The notes beneath the pieces are model-generated. The model saw only the letters and a list, made by a program, of their open reading frames with translations, searched no databases and had not been told where the DNA came from. DNA of 64,000 nucleotides from Arctopsyche grandis (lineage: Eukaryota; Arthropoda; Insecta; Trichoptera; Hydropsychidae), in NCBI RefSeq assembly GCF_051622035.1, contig NC_135357.1, positions 20,822,256 to 20,886,255 of the forward strand. Reading direction: 5' to 3'. Both the position numbers and the translations under genes were made by a program. Below are positions 47,784-58,946 of this stretch, piece by piece (position 1 is the stretch's first letter; every line of letters begins with the position of its first letter).

Positions 47784-48799
47784 GGTCCGTACGCACCAAA
47801 CCAACGACGATTTTGGGCCAACTTTTAAAACCAGTAGCGTACATAATATCGAAATAAAAATTAAATAAAAAAATTGAAATTAAATATCAAAATTAAGCTA
47901 ACGAGCGAGATTGAGCTAAAATTAGATCATCGTTGATGTTTTGAATTACAACAATGTTTTGAATTACGACGATACGCATTACAACCAGAGAAATATTATA
48001 ATTTCTCTGATTACGAGCGAAAAAAACCTTGTTGTTATTTCTTATTAAAAGTCGTCACGATATACTACTGTTTCCGCCGCCGATGAGACATTAAACAAAA
48101 AAACTGTCGGTGATTTGTCAAAGGGTTTTTTTTTCTTTCGTCAAAATAAAATTAATAATCACACATTATCCGATAAATTTTACCTCTGAGATGGATTTAA
48201 TTATTTGATTTATTTCGACGAGAGAAACAATTGAAGACATTATCCGATAAAATTTACCTCTGAAATGATTTAATTAATTGATTTATTTCGACGAGAGAAA
48301 CAATTGAAGACTAAAAAAATTTCGTTTGATAAACCGACAACGTACCGGGTTGGGACCATCGCTCGGTCACCCATACTTATACATGAGATATTCTCAGTAA
48401 CTGCGCATTACGGGGAAGTAAAAATAATAATTCTTTGATTTTTTTTTTTTTCGATCTTAGTGCGTATCTTCGTAAGTCAAAACATCTTCGACAAACAAAA
48501 GTCGAGGATTACCTGTATGTGATTGTTGATGATCTAATTTTAGGTCAATCTTGAAAATTTATTTAAATTGGGCATGTTCTGTTTTAACTTTCAATATTTT
48601 ATTTTAATTTTAATATATTGATTATAATTTTATTTTGATATTTGAATTGAATTTTAATATAATAATAATAGTTTTAATTTTGATATTTAATTTCAATTTT
48701 TAAATTTAATTTTTATTTCGATATTTTGTACGCTACTTTTTTTATCCTGCTGGTTAAAACGTTGGACCAAAATCGTCGTTGGTTTGGTCCGTACGCAGC
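47784..48799. mobile_element. Non-autonomous palindromic DNA element (1.0 kb)
   Basis: Left end GGTCCGTACGCACCAAACC plus AACGACGATTTTGG is matched inverted at the right end (CCAAAATCGTCGTTGGTTTG). The interior matches 2,289-3,239 in reverse orientation, including the duplicated CGACGAGAGAAACAATTG block. No coding capacity. Confidence 0.78.
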
Positions 48800-49244
48800 A
48801 TGAGACCACGCTTGCAAAAGCCCACCTTTTAAGGGGTTGAGACCACGCTCGCAAAATCCCGTCTTTCAATTGTCTGAGCATATTATTGATCGCGTTGGAA
48901 AACGACCAGACAGTCCGATTTAAACAGCCACCGTGGGTAAACTTCACGCTTGACGTTATCCTCGTTCCCATTTCAGCTCATATGCTCTCGCCTGATGCGG
49001 CTTCGAATGAACTTGGAAAAGATAGTAGGAAGGCCAGATAGCGTTGACTGGTTCATAACCTCAACCACACTAAACATATATAACATCCTTACAGACTGTT
49101 TTCATTGTGTTTAACTTTTCCTGTATAGCGAAGCTACAGTCCCCATGCACAATCTCTGCAACCGAAACCTGGGAAGACGCCCCGATACGGAGTTCCCACG
49201 AGGAAGCTACCGCACCGCAGCTCTACGCTCAGCTGATCATCTGA
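48800..49244. other. GC-richer intergenic segment
   Basis: Contains a short direct repeat (GAGACCACGCTTGCAAAAGC / GAGACCACGCTCGCAAAATC) and ACGCCCCGATACGGAGTTCC. No clear frame. Possibly a retroelement fragment. Confidence 0.35.
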
Positions 49245-49712
49245 TGGTAATTTGTCGTTTTAGCGTCCTTTATGGTTAGACCAATTTAAGTTGGCAGCAC
49301 TGCATGCTGTGTTCCTCACGCACACATACTCATTCACAACTAGGAATGAGTGGTTTGGTGATTACTAGTCAAATGTGAACCGGTCGCTCTGGATCGGTCA
49401 CACGTGATCACCCGTCACACTAAAACTGGTCACACCCGAAAATTGGTCACACCCAAAAATTAATAATTGGTCGAATTTTTGGGTGTGACCAGTTTTTTCG
49501 TGACTAATTTTCGAGAGTGACCAGTTTTAGTGTGACGGGTGATCACGTGTGACCGATCTAGTGCGACCGGTCGTCCTGTGACTGGTTCACATATGATAAG
49601 TAGTCCGTTTACCGGAATGAGTATAATTGTGTGAGAAATGCAGACATGCTGCCAACTTAAACTAGTATTACCATAAAGGACGCAAAAACGATAAATTACC
49701 CATCTGGTTTCC
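49245..49712. mobile_element. Palindromic element with a fold-back MITE in its centre
   Basis: Outer arms: GCGTCCTTTATGGTTAGACC ... AAGTTGGCAGCA at 49,262-49,307 and the inverted TGCTGCCAACTTAAACTAG ... CCATAAAGGACGC at 49,649-49,683. In the middle, a type-1 MITE (49,352-49,614; GGTTTGGTGATTACTAGTC to TAGTCCGTTTACCG) is flanked by the perfect 8-bp duplication GAATGAGT (49,344-49,351; 49,615-49,622). Confidence 0.8.
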
Positions 49713-50194
49713 GAACTAAATGACAACATTTGGTCCCCTAGCCGGGTGCAAACATTATTAGAGTTTGCCAATTTATCTGATTTCACTGTTGAAACGGTTT
49801 GTCACTAATTTGACAACCAATGTAGCATGTGTCACTTTAGGGCCGCCTGTTAAGGCACCAGGGTGAAAATATAAATTTAATAAATAAAATGTATAGAAAA
49901 AGTCGAGTTTTTTATTGGGTGATTAATTTTAATTCACGAGACGAAAAGTCAGAAGAGAGACAAAAGAGTGAGAAAAAAACAAGCAAACAACTGACAAACT
50001 CTGCTGTGCAGAGTTTTTGTATCATTTTTGGAGGCTGAGAGCGATTCTATGCATTCTACTTCTATGATCATATCTGATTTAAATATTCACGTAAATAAAT
50101 GTAAAATATTGATGGCTTTTGTGAAATAAGTGGAAATTTAAAAATAAATGTTTTATATATTTGATAAAATACAATAAAAAATCTGGTTATATTG
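49713..50194. other. Intergenic, downstream of the serpin B cassette
   Basis: AGAGTTTGCCAATTTATCTG near 49,760 matches 17,735-17,755. The rest is unique and non-coding. Confidence 0.35.
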
Positions 50195-50322
50195 AAATAT
50201 GTATTTATTAAACTTACATTAGTTATTAAAAAGCAGCAATAGTTAAAGAGTTTAAAAGACTTGATAAATCTTTGTATTAAGCGAGTGCAACTTCAATTTA
50301 AAGAAGATCGACATGTGGTTAC
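50195..50322 (-). other. Candidate shared 3'-UTR exon of serpin B
   Basis: A pyrimidine-rich acceptor (TTTTATTTTTTAG) precedes about 110 nt without serpin similarity, followed by AATAAA at 50,214-50,219. It lies distal to all alternative exons, where Manduca serpin-1 has its exon 10. The stop codons are already in the alternative exons, so it would be untranslated. The 3' limit is a guess from the signal. It could also be a chance acceptor. Confidence 0.45.
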
Positions 50323-51433
50323 CTAAAAAATAAAAATAGTATTAAAAACGAAACAGTTCATGTTTATATATATGTATATATATAATAATAAGATATTTAT
50401 GGTAAAGCAAAACACGTACACTGGAGCAAGCAAGCAAAATACATGCAAGGAGTCAAAACAAAGCACTCAAAATTTTATTGATTTATGAATCATTTTTTTT
50501 TCATTTTCAGCTACAAAATGCAGAGCCCATTTCGTTAATTACAAAAGTTTCGTTAATTAAAAATGTTTTTTTTCGTTTAAGTTTTTTTTAATAAATGAAT
50601 TTAAGTATTGGAAGTGAAGCTAATAAATAGTAAATAACTTGTATGAAATGTTGTACCATTAAAATAACAGTCAAAAGAATTTTTTATTCGCATAGTAAGA
50701 CAAATGTGCATTCAAATTTTGACAATATTTTCATTCACACATACATTCAAATATATTTAAATTTAAATACATATACTAAAATTTCCAGAAAATTACTACA
50801 AAATATAAAATGTAAAATAAATGTTTTTAGAATCAAGCACTTCTATTTTTATTTATGCCAGAAACCCCAAATAAATTGAAATAATAAATTAATTTAAAAT
50901 AAGGACCTGTGGCTATAAATTTGAATTACGTAGAATTTTTATTAAAAATCTATTTGAAGTATAATCTCTTTTACATACAAACTCATATGAACATTATCAC
51001 ATCATATCGTTTATGAATTGTGAACATTTGATTCCACTTCTTCACTAGCCAATAGACAAAAAACGCCAAATAACCAAAGCATTAAAAAAAGCTTTAAAAA
51101 AATAAATGCAAGCAAATCAAAAAACAATACAATAAAAAAAATTCTAAACTCTACAACGAAAATTTCAAGTGTATGAAGATATTATGTAAAAGTATTTTTG
51201 GGGTTCAGTCTGATTATTGAAATAATAAATATTAGCTATTAAGAATTAATAATGTAAAATCAGTGAAAGTTTTTACTATATTTAAATTGAAAATTAAGTT
51301 TAAACCAAACAAATATAATGTATTCCAATAAGGGATGTATGTATGTATAATATTGAAATTTGACTAAATATTTCATACTCAAACAATAACAAAGAAAACA
51401 ATATATAAAACGTCTTAACATTTTTCATAATAC

Positions 51434-51567
51434 CTATTGCTTAGAATATCCCGTAAAACCGCCATTAAATATAATACATCCATTATTAGACTTTATAATA
51501 TATGTAAATGGATGACTTGCATAAAATTCAGGCATTATATTAAATGATTCAGCTACAACAATTACTT
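51434..51567 (-). CDS. Serpin B alternative exon (12th in transcription order), predicted P1 Glu
   Basis: Acceptor TGTTTACAG, then 44 codons ending TAG directly followed by GTATTA, a donor. Encoded: split residue E, then VIVVAESFNIMPEFY, the serpin strand motif ASHPFTYIIK, and IIFNGG near the end. Taking the split residue as P7, P1-P1' is Glu-Ser. The Ser in 'ASHPF' replaces the usual Asp/Asn. This is the most distal intact exon of the cassette. Confidence 0.85.
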
Positions 51568-51774
51568 CTGTAAACAAAAATAGACGATTCGTATTACATC
51601 GAAATAATTTGTTTTAAATGCACGCTAGAAATGTATAAGTAATACTTAAAATTAATACCTTATTAGTTATAGTTGCCGTTAAAAGAATGCAATTATATTC
51701 ATAATGCATGCAAAGTAAAATTTAAAAATGTATATAAGGATTCTATAATAAAATACCTGAACAGAAAAATATTA

Positions 51775-51905
51775 TCAATTGATTTGATTAATCGATCCCA
51801 TGAACAATACCATATCGTTATTTGATCTTAGCAAAAAATAAAATGGATGATCAGCTGTCAATATTATTTTAAGCAGACGTCCACTTCTTCCCCTGATTTG
51901 CATTA
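51775..51905 (-). CDS. Serpin B alternative exon (11th), predicted P1 Arg
   Basis: Acceptor AACATTTTTACAG; stop TGA; donor CAG|GTATTT at 51,757. Split residue V, then MQIRGRSGRLLKIIL, TADHPFYFLLR and VLFMGS. P1-P1' is Arg-Ser with Arg also at P3, predicting inhibition of trypsin-like or clip-domain proteases of immune cascades. Target is inference from P1 only. Confidence 0.88.
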
Positions 51906-51998
51906 CTGTAAAAATGTTGAAAAAAAAACACATATTTTAGCCACTGTACCCACATGTATTGCGCATCATACTACATACATATAAAAGCTGTCTGTTGG

Positions 51999-52740
51999 CA
52001 GTGGTGTCACCCTAATGGTTTCCATGGGTTTTTGGAAATCCGTTCTTAGAAATCTAAAAATTCATATAATTTTTGCCAAAAATTATACAAATCTTGAAAA
52101 TTGTTTTTGATGGTTACTACTTCAAAAAGGTCGTAGTATATTACATAGCAGGTAAAGAGAAACTATCTTTTTTTCCGTTATGCACAAGCAAAAGTAACTG
52201 TTTAAATTGTCTGCAGTCTACACTCGGAACTATCCTTCCTAGTAATAGTCAAAGAGAAGCTTGGTAAAAAATAGATCCAGATTTACACCAAATAGTAATT
52301 AATATAATTGATAAATTATATATTATCTAAATATTTGAAATTAATCAATTCATTAATTTATTTCAAATATTAATATTTTTGAGTATTTTATAGAAGTATA
52401 TTTGTATATTTTTATGCTTCTAAAGGTTATTTTTTATTATATATGGTATGTTTTTATTTAATTCATTTTTTTCATTTAACTTTTTGAGATTTTAAAATTT
52501 CAAGCTCTTTTAAGGAAGAATGCGAACACTGCGAACTTGAAGAGTGTCAAAAATTTGAATTAGAAACGTAAAAATATCAACTTACACTAATCAATTCAAA
52601 TTTAACAGCTACTGGATTTATACAAATAATCATTTGAAATATTATAAATTCAAGTTATATGTAAGAAGAAATTTAATCCAAGTCACTATTACGTAAAAAA
52701 ATTGGAAACCCGTTGTTCCAAAATTGGGGTGACACCCCTG
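51999..52740 (+). mobile_element. hAT transposon, 742 bp, inside the serpin B cassette
   Basis: Ends CAGTGGTGTCACCC and GGGTGACACCCCTG are inverted repeats. The 8-bp target duplication TCTGTTGG is perfect (51,991-51,998; 52,741-52,748). A plus-strand frame at 52,073-52,267 (KLSFFPLCTSKSNCLNC) looks like a zinc-finger part of a hAT transposase; further Cys-rich codons lie near 52,515. Deleted internally. Confidence 0.88.
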
Positions 52741-53085
52741 TCTGTTGGTCTATTTATCTATATATTCCTGAAAGACAATAGTTACATATGTATATCGTCT
52801 TGATACATATGCAGTGAGAAATTAAAAAAATAATTTCTCGGATAAATTTAAAATTACGAGATTCGAAGAAACCATTTAATAATGCATAGAAATAAAAAGT
52901 AAAATTTTATGAATGAATGAATTTTTGAGAAAAAAGTTAAAAATATTTTCGAAAGGTACTGAAGATCCAAAAACGTTGGAAGTTTCAAAATTCACTAATT
53001 TTAATTTCATGAATTTGAATTTTTAAAAGCAAGTACCAAATATTTTTCTTAACCACCCGCTAAATGTCAACGAAGAAAACTAATC

Positions 53086-53183
53086 TTATATGGTTTTTAG
53101 TTCACCTCCAGTTGCATTTACAAATACAAGTAATAAAGAATTTAGGTCTGTGAGACCTATTCCATAAATTAAACTTAACCCGC
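53086..53183 (-). pseudogene. Probable decayed alternative serpin exon
   Basis: Acceptor TTTATTTTCAG is followed, in the phase used by all cassette exons, by 31 codons and TAA. The product GLSLIYGIGLTDLNSLLLVF then VNATGGEL keeps the hydrophobic pattern of the C-terminal strands but has lost the H-P-F motif and the F-x-G end. It is about 12 residues shorter than intact exons. It could be chance. Confidence 0.4.
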
Positions 53184-53207
53184 CTGAAAATAAAATTTAT
53201 ATAACAA

Positions 53208-53482
53208 CTAGCTGAACCCGGCATGCGTTGCAATACCACAATAGCGTATGCAATTCCCGTTCCCATTTGTCGGAAAAACGCAGGCAGCGAACACATTTGA
53301 AATTATTGCGTTGCAATGACTCATTCCCGTTTTTTTTTCACAGTAATCGTCCCGGATATGCATACAACAAATCCTGAAAGTTCCATCGTAATCGGTTCGG
53401 TGGTTTAGGAGCCTGTTCGAGACACACAGAAAGACCGACAGACATATAGACATTCATTTTTATATATATGTACATATATAGA
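53208..53482 (-). mobile_element. Non-autonomous Helitron (275 bp)
   Basis: On the minus strand it begins TCTATATATGTACATATATA after A and ends GCATGCCGGGTTCAGCTAG before T, the A|TC...CTRR|T rule. Inner motifs CCACCGAACCGATTACGATG and GGATTTGTTGTATGCAT are shared with 14,099-14,455. No coding capacity. Confidence 0.82.
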
Positions 53483-54460
53483 TTATTGACAGTGAAATCA
53501 TTTTGGAATGAGTACCTATGTACATATGTACATATATATTGAATAGTTTCATTTAAGGCTTTGGTGGTCTCTATTTTTTTACTAATTGTGTATACCTTTG
53601 TGTAAATTCACTCTTGGTAACAAATGTTAGATATTTGTAAACAAAATCAATTTTCAAATAAATTTAACCAAAATTTTTTTTTAATCCATTTTTCCAGATG
53701 GTGCTGGTCAATTTTTTTTATCATTTTTTAAATAAAAAAATACCAGATGTGTTAAATTATTTATCAAGTAATAAACAGGTTTTTAATTAAAATCTAACCA
53801 TTTTTAAGTGGGCTCATTCATTTTATTAATATTGACTTTCAAGATAAAAATTATTAATATAATTGATAAAAATATTAATATCCTTGCTAAAAATAAATAT
53901 AATATGTACAACAAAAACAATTATTGGCGTAGAACCAATTGAAAATTCTACTGAAAAAAATTTTTAAAGAGCTGCTTCATTGTCAGATACATGCATCCTG
54001 CTCGCGCACACGTAAGTGAGGTTGTGCGATGAAAACGGGGAGATTTCCACGACATGCCACTGGTACATACATACATATATACTATTTTTGCCTTTTTGCG
54101 AACTCTAAATCTGTTACCATATATTGTGAAGGAAATTTAGAATTATAATAATTATTTTGATAGGGTATTATTGTAATTTTTTACATATAATTCCAACTCA
54201 TTTGTTTGCGGAAAAAATAAAGAGTTATGATACTGAAATAAAATAATTATAAAATGAAAATGATCAATTAAATAAAGTATTACTGTTAAATTAATTAATA
54301 TTAAAATAAATTGGTTTGAATTTTATTTATATCGTCAGATAAGTAGAGGACCTCGTTTGTATAAGAAGATTTAGTTGGTTCTTAGAAAAATCTAGTATTC
54401 ATACAAAGTGTTTCAATCGACATTAGTAATTAAAACTGGGGAATTATAAGTAAATAAAAA
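53483..54460. other. Serpin B intron, no exon seen
   Basis: AT-rich; no H-P-F exon pattern on the minus strand. The short GC-richer patch near 53,990-54,060 (CCTGCTCGCGCACACGTAAG) may be a transposon fragment. Confidence 0.35.
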
Positions 54461-54549
54461 TTAAATGTTATAAACTATAGTCACAGATTTCGATTTAAGC
54501 AATGAAAATAAACCAAACTTCATAGCACCAGACTTCACCACAAAACCGC
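54461..54549 (-). pseudogene. Decayed alternative serpin exon lacking the H-P-F motif
   Basis: Acceptor TCATTATTAG, then the cassette phase and 28 codons to TAA: split residue G, then GFVVKSGAMKFGLFSLLKSK and SVTIVYNI. It aligns with the neighbouring exon at 54,698 (FVV-x-x-x-x-x-F ... F-I-L-K-S-K), but the A-D-H-P-F block is deleted and the FIG end is lost. The open frame suggests the decay is recent. Confidence 0.6.
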
Positions 54550-54697
54550 CTAATAATGAATTTGTAAAATGATTATGGTTTTATAATATAACTTTAATAT
54601 CTTGATCAATTTAAAATAGAAAAAGCAATGCACTAAATTATACCAATAATTTTTACTCCAGTTCATGTACACACCTGTACAGAAAATGCCTATGCAA

Positions 54698-54828
54698 TTA
54701 TTTTCCATGAAAAGATCCTATGAATAAAATTGAATTAGTTTTTGACTTTAAAATGAAAAAGAAAGGATGGTCTGCATTAACTCTCTTTATAGTAACCATA
54801 CGGAACCTCTTAGCTATGACAACAAAAC
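54698..54828 (-). CDS. Serpin B alternative exon (10th), predicted P1 Lys
   Basis: Acceptor TATATAATTGCAG; stop TAA; donor-like CAG|GTGTGT at 54,675. Split residue G, then FVVIAKRFRMVTIKRV, NADHPFFFILK, SILFIGS. P1-P1' is Lys-Arg, so a trypsin-like target is expected. The loop is strongly basic (K, R, R, K, R). Confidence 0.9.
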
Positions 54829-55661
54829 CTGCAATTATATATAAACACACCGCATTCAGTAATATATATATAATATGATCATAGATCAAAAATTGAATAG
54901 TAAAAGAAAGAAGGTTAATAAATAATAATTAGCCCATGTTTTTAAATAAAAATTATGAGTTCAGCTAGTTTTTGCAAATTCCCTTAGAACTCGAAACTCA
55001 GGCTATTGGAATCCTGACGTCCTGTTTTTATTATTATTAGAATTTTTATCATTGTTTTTTACACATTGTCATTCAACAGGTGATTTCGGATAAATAATTA
55101 ATGTGCAAATTAAAAAGAATTTTCATTGCTTGACAAACAATGACTGGAAAACGATCATTTCGAACATTCTGTACCTTCATGAAATAATTTAATTTTCTCG
55201 TAGATCAGTGATGATGGGTACATTATGTATACATATATCGAAAATGAATGTAATTTTCATTGCATCCGAATGTTTTATAGTTCGTTAAATATTTCAATAT
55301 TTCAAAGTTCATGAAAAATATTTGATGTATAGAAATTTTCACTTCATAGGAAAAATAAAAATAAATGTATCTTTTAAAAACAGACGACATAGTAAACTAA
55401 ATAAAATTTGAAATAATAATCTGAACACTTTTATTTTTACCTAATTTTCTATAATCCTAAAACCCTAAGTAATAGTTGATGTAATAATAAGTTAATGCAA
55501 TTCTACCTATAATGCATACAAAAGGCAATTTAAATAATAATGTAATTATAATTTAATAATTTAAAATGCCAGAAAAATAATATACAAAAAAATTAATATA
55601 TCAAAATAAAATATTACTGTGAATAAATGTTAGAAATATTTTCTTGTTCTTTTGAAACATA

Positions 55662-55876
55662 TCTAGTATATAATTTTGAAAGAGACTTTATACGTAAGGT
55701 TTAAAGGTTTGTGTGGGTGCATCGAAAACAAATCAAAGTTTCTATGACGACGATATCGATATCGTTTAATATTTTTTTTTTCGATTCAACCAAATTAATG
55801 TTTATTGTTAGATTGTTTTGCCATGTTTAAGTTGTTTATATTACAAATACCGAGCGAAGCAGGGTGAAACCACTAG
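55662..55876 (+). mobile_element. Non-autonomous Helitron (215 bp) in a serpin B intron
   Basis: Starts TCTAGTATATAATTTTGAAA after A and ends CGAAGCAGGGTGAAACCAC TAG before T. Nearly the same element as 15,652-15,883. It ends 32 bp from the stop side of the next exon. Confidence 0.85.
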
Positions 55877-55907
55877 TATAACATATTTTAGTTCATACTG
55901 GTAATAC

Positions 55908-56047
55908 CTATTCAACAAATCCTCTCCAAGCTCCTACAAATATAACTCTACAGTCTTTTTTATATGCGAGAATGAAATAAAATGGATGATCAGCTCGAAA
56001 AGACCGTTTGCCATACCGCGTACCACCTAGTGCATTAATTTGGAAAG
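55908..56047 (-). CDS. Serpin B alternative exon (9th), predicted P1 Leu
   Basis: Acceptor TTTGTCTTTACAG; the stop TAG abuts the donor GTATTA. Split residue A, then FQINALGGTRYGKRSF, RADHPFYFIL, VIFVGAW. P1-P1' is Leu-Gly by count, predicting an elastase- or chymotrypsin-like target. A dibasic GKR-S further on could be an alternative cleavage site if the loop is read differently. Confidence 0.88.
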
Positions 56048-56759
56048 CTGTAAAGACAAAATATATTTAAAAAAGGCATTAATGATAATCCGAAAAATCA
56101 AGTGTTTAGTTTAATTAAGGAAAACACAGTGTTTTTTTTTATATTTCAATGGTATAAAAAAAATAAGGATACGTAAGATATTCTAAATGTATGTATAGTT
56201 CTAACATAAACATAAACCAGGGGTCGGCAGAAACGGTTCATGTCATAAAAGAATTAGATAAAATACATGATAGATGTTCATCGAATATGCTGCCTTTCCC
56301 AAAAGTATATATGAATAAAACCATATTTAATGAAAAAAATTAAGAGAAATATAAAAAAAGACGAGACTTAAATCACTTTAAAATTCATAAATTAAACGAA
56401 TTCATCCAATTTGAGCAAAACCCGCCAGTTCGTTTTCAAGTTCAAATTAACAAATATTTCAAGAATATCTTGTGTGATAGCATAGGGTAAAATATGACAA
56501 CCATAACATACATATGTATGTACATATGCATATGTTTAGAGCTAATTGAACTAACAATTTAATTTACTTGACTGTGTTAAAATGAAATATTCAGTCAACG
56601 AAAAATTTCTTTTGGGTTATTTTGAAACAAAGAGTTATGTAACTATAACTTTAAAATATGATAAAAAAAAATCAATCCAAACACCTTAGTAGAAAAACTC
56701 CCCATCCTGTTATATAAAATAAAATATATATTTAATAACCTTCATATTTTAAAATAAAG

Positions 56760-56947
56760 TTAAAAAAACCATTTAAAAATATTATATATGATTTTTTTAA
56801 TATATGATTTTTGATTATATCTCTCTCGTCTATTATTCAACATCAGTCCTGTAAACATAATTCTTTCTTCCGAATTTTTTATCATGAAGATAAATGGATG
56901 ATTTGCCTCAAAAATAGGGGGAGCCGAAAAGAAATCGATCTCAATGC
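56760..56947 (-). CDS. Serpin B alternative exon (8th), predicted P1 Phe, long tail
   Basis: Acceptor AACTAACTACAG; 62 codons to TAA. Split residue G, then IEIDFFSAPPIFE, ANHPFIFMIK, IMFTGLM. P1-P1' is Phe-Ser, predicting a chymotrypsin-like target. After FTG the frame goes on for about 26 residues rich in Lys/Arg/Asn/Tyr, where other exons stop after 3-10. The donor after the stop (AAG|GTTATT) is weak. Confidence 0.85.
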
Positions 56948-57384
56948 CTGTAGTTAGTTTTAGAAATATTTTCAATATTAAAAATTTTCATACGGACAAA
57001 TATACACTTCATAAATTGATATACATATTTGATAATTAATAAATATAAATACGTCTACGTCTTATATTAACAAATACTAAAGCATAACTTACAAATTGTC
57101 TCTTAAACATGGCGCTTATTGAATTATATCAAATAAAATTACTAAATGAATAAAACTATTCCTTCTGATTCATCTATGAATTTTTTAATTTATATATCAT
57201 TCAGATAATATACATTAAAAACCAATCACCACACACAAAACCATGTCAGTAGATGTAAATTAGTAAATACCAATGAGTTTGTGTTAATATTTTTAAATGT
57301 TGATGAACAGGAAATAAGCAATAAAAACAGAATTAAATAAACATGTTTTATTCTTCAATGAAAATAGTATGTACAGCATAAAAA

Positions 57385-57521
57385 CTATTTATTTCCCAAG
57401 AATTTTCCCACGAATGCAATGTTATTTTCTTGATGAAGCATGTAATAAAATGGTCGATTCATTTCGAAGATTATATTTTTGAATGGAATCATTGGAGCAG
57501 CACAACATGCAATCATAAATC
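57385..57521 (-). CDS. Serpin B alternative exon (7th), predicted P1 Cys, altered strand motif
   Basis: Acceptor TTGGATTTTCCTAG; 45 codons to TAG. Split residue G, then FMIACCAAPMIPFKNI, and EMNRPFYYMLH where others have ADHPF/ANHPF, then AFVGKF. P1-P1' is Cys-Ala with a second Cys at P2. An AATAAA follows about 35 nt after the stop; no strong donor was seen, so this exon might use its own polyadenylation site. Confidence 0.85.
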
Positions 57522-58748
57522 CTAGGAAAATCCAAAATGATACAAATTAACCACTAATTTTGTAAATACTACAGAAATCAATCATAAAAAAAATCACAAT
57601 ATTATTCAAAACTCGAGAGTTGTTCTTTTAAAAGATTATTTGGCAAATATCACATAATCATGAATTTAGTAAATTTTACTTGCTACATAGTTATAAATTC
57701 AAGATTACCACTATGCACCGGTATTTTAGTTTAGTAAATCATTTTTATCACAATACGTATGTAGCCCCAAAATATTATTGTATTGACTCCACTATATAAG
57801 ATAATCGTATTTTTTGAATCTCTTGAAATCTTCTTTAAAAAAATGCGATAAGAAGATCACATCTTATGATGTAAAAATCATGTAAAACTTGGCATAAAAA
57901 AATATTGGATTTTTTGCATCCCCTTTAAATATTGGGGCATCATCAGCAAAAAATCATGAACATTTATTAAAATATGCAGTATAATATTTTGTACATATGA
58001 TTAATAAAACATTTTTTTTATTTTATCCTGTCAACAATTTTAAAAAAATACTTTGGGATTGTTAGTATCTAAAGCTATTTTATTACATAAATTACCTACG
58101 AGTAATTTAAGATTTTTAATTAAAAAAATATATATTTTTCTGTTTAAAATATGTACATCATATGTACATATATACGTGTAGTAAATTTAATTTGATGTCT
58201 AAATCTAACAACCACCGTGTGTGCAAGAACTTTGATAGCTGGTAAAATTATAACAATCCAAAAATTATAGTAAAAAAATAAAACAAAACAAAAACAACTA
58301 CATCATTTGTAACCAGAAATTATAAAAATTACTGAAAGATTTTCAATCTAAGTAGTTCTATATGAAAGTTGCGATTGTCTTCATGCAGTGTTAATTAAAT
58401 TAGGCAATAATTAAATATATCCATAAAAATATATTATAATAATATTGGCGGCTGGCAATTGTTGGGTTTTCCATTAATTACATTAATAAATTATTTCAAT
58501 AGTGGATGCTCAAAAAATCAAGAAAATTATAATGTAATAATATGATAAAATATTAATAAAAACACAAAAGTTTTATTTTACGTATGTTTAAAACATGACA
58601 TCAATTTATGAAATGGATTAACGCTTGGACAATTTTACCTGCTGCCATTATATTATAGATATGTATATGTATATACAAATAAATACATGAAAATGTATAC
58701 CAAATAACCAAACATGCACATATTTTTGTAAATTACCTATAAGTGATT

Positions 58749-58885
58749 TTAAAATAATTTAACATTTCCAATAAACAAAGATTTATTTTCCTGAGTTTTT
58801 AAAATATATATAAATGGATGGTTAACAGTAAACTGGATTGGGGGTCTAACATTAGTAAACATTGTAAATCCTATGACTCCAATAG
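58749..58885 (-). CDS. Serpin B alternative exon (6th), predicted P1 Phe
   Basis: Acceptor AAAATTTTTGCAG; stop TAA; donor TAG|GTAATT at 58,737. Split residue A, then IGVIGFTMFTNVRP, PIQFTVNHPFIYILK, SLFIGN. P1-P1' is Phe-Thr. It is a duplicate of the exon at 60,766, almost identical after the loop but divergent within it. A fold-back MITE lies 61 bp upstream of the acceptor. Confidence 0.9.
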
Positions 58886-58946
58886 CTGCAAAAATTTTGA
58901 AAGTAACAAATATTATGAATAAAAAAAAATACAATACAACTTATAT

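Noticed and set aside
58590-58655. Possible extra serpin exon relics at 58.6 and 60.45 kb
   Set aside because: Both duplicated blocks have GCAG|GT followed by short frames in the cassette phase, but the frames end within 12-26 codons without any serpin motif. The sites look more like donors than acceptors.
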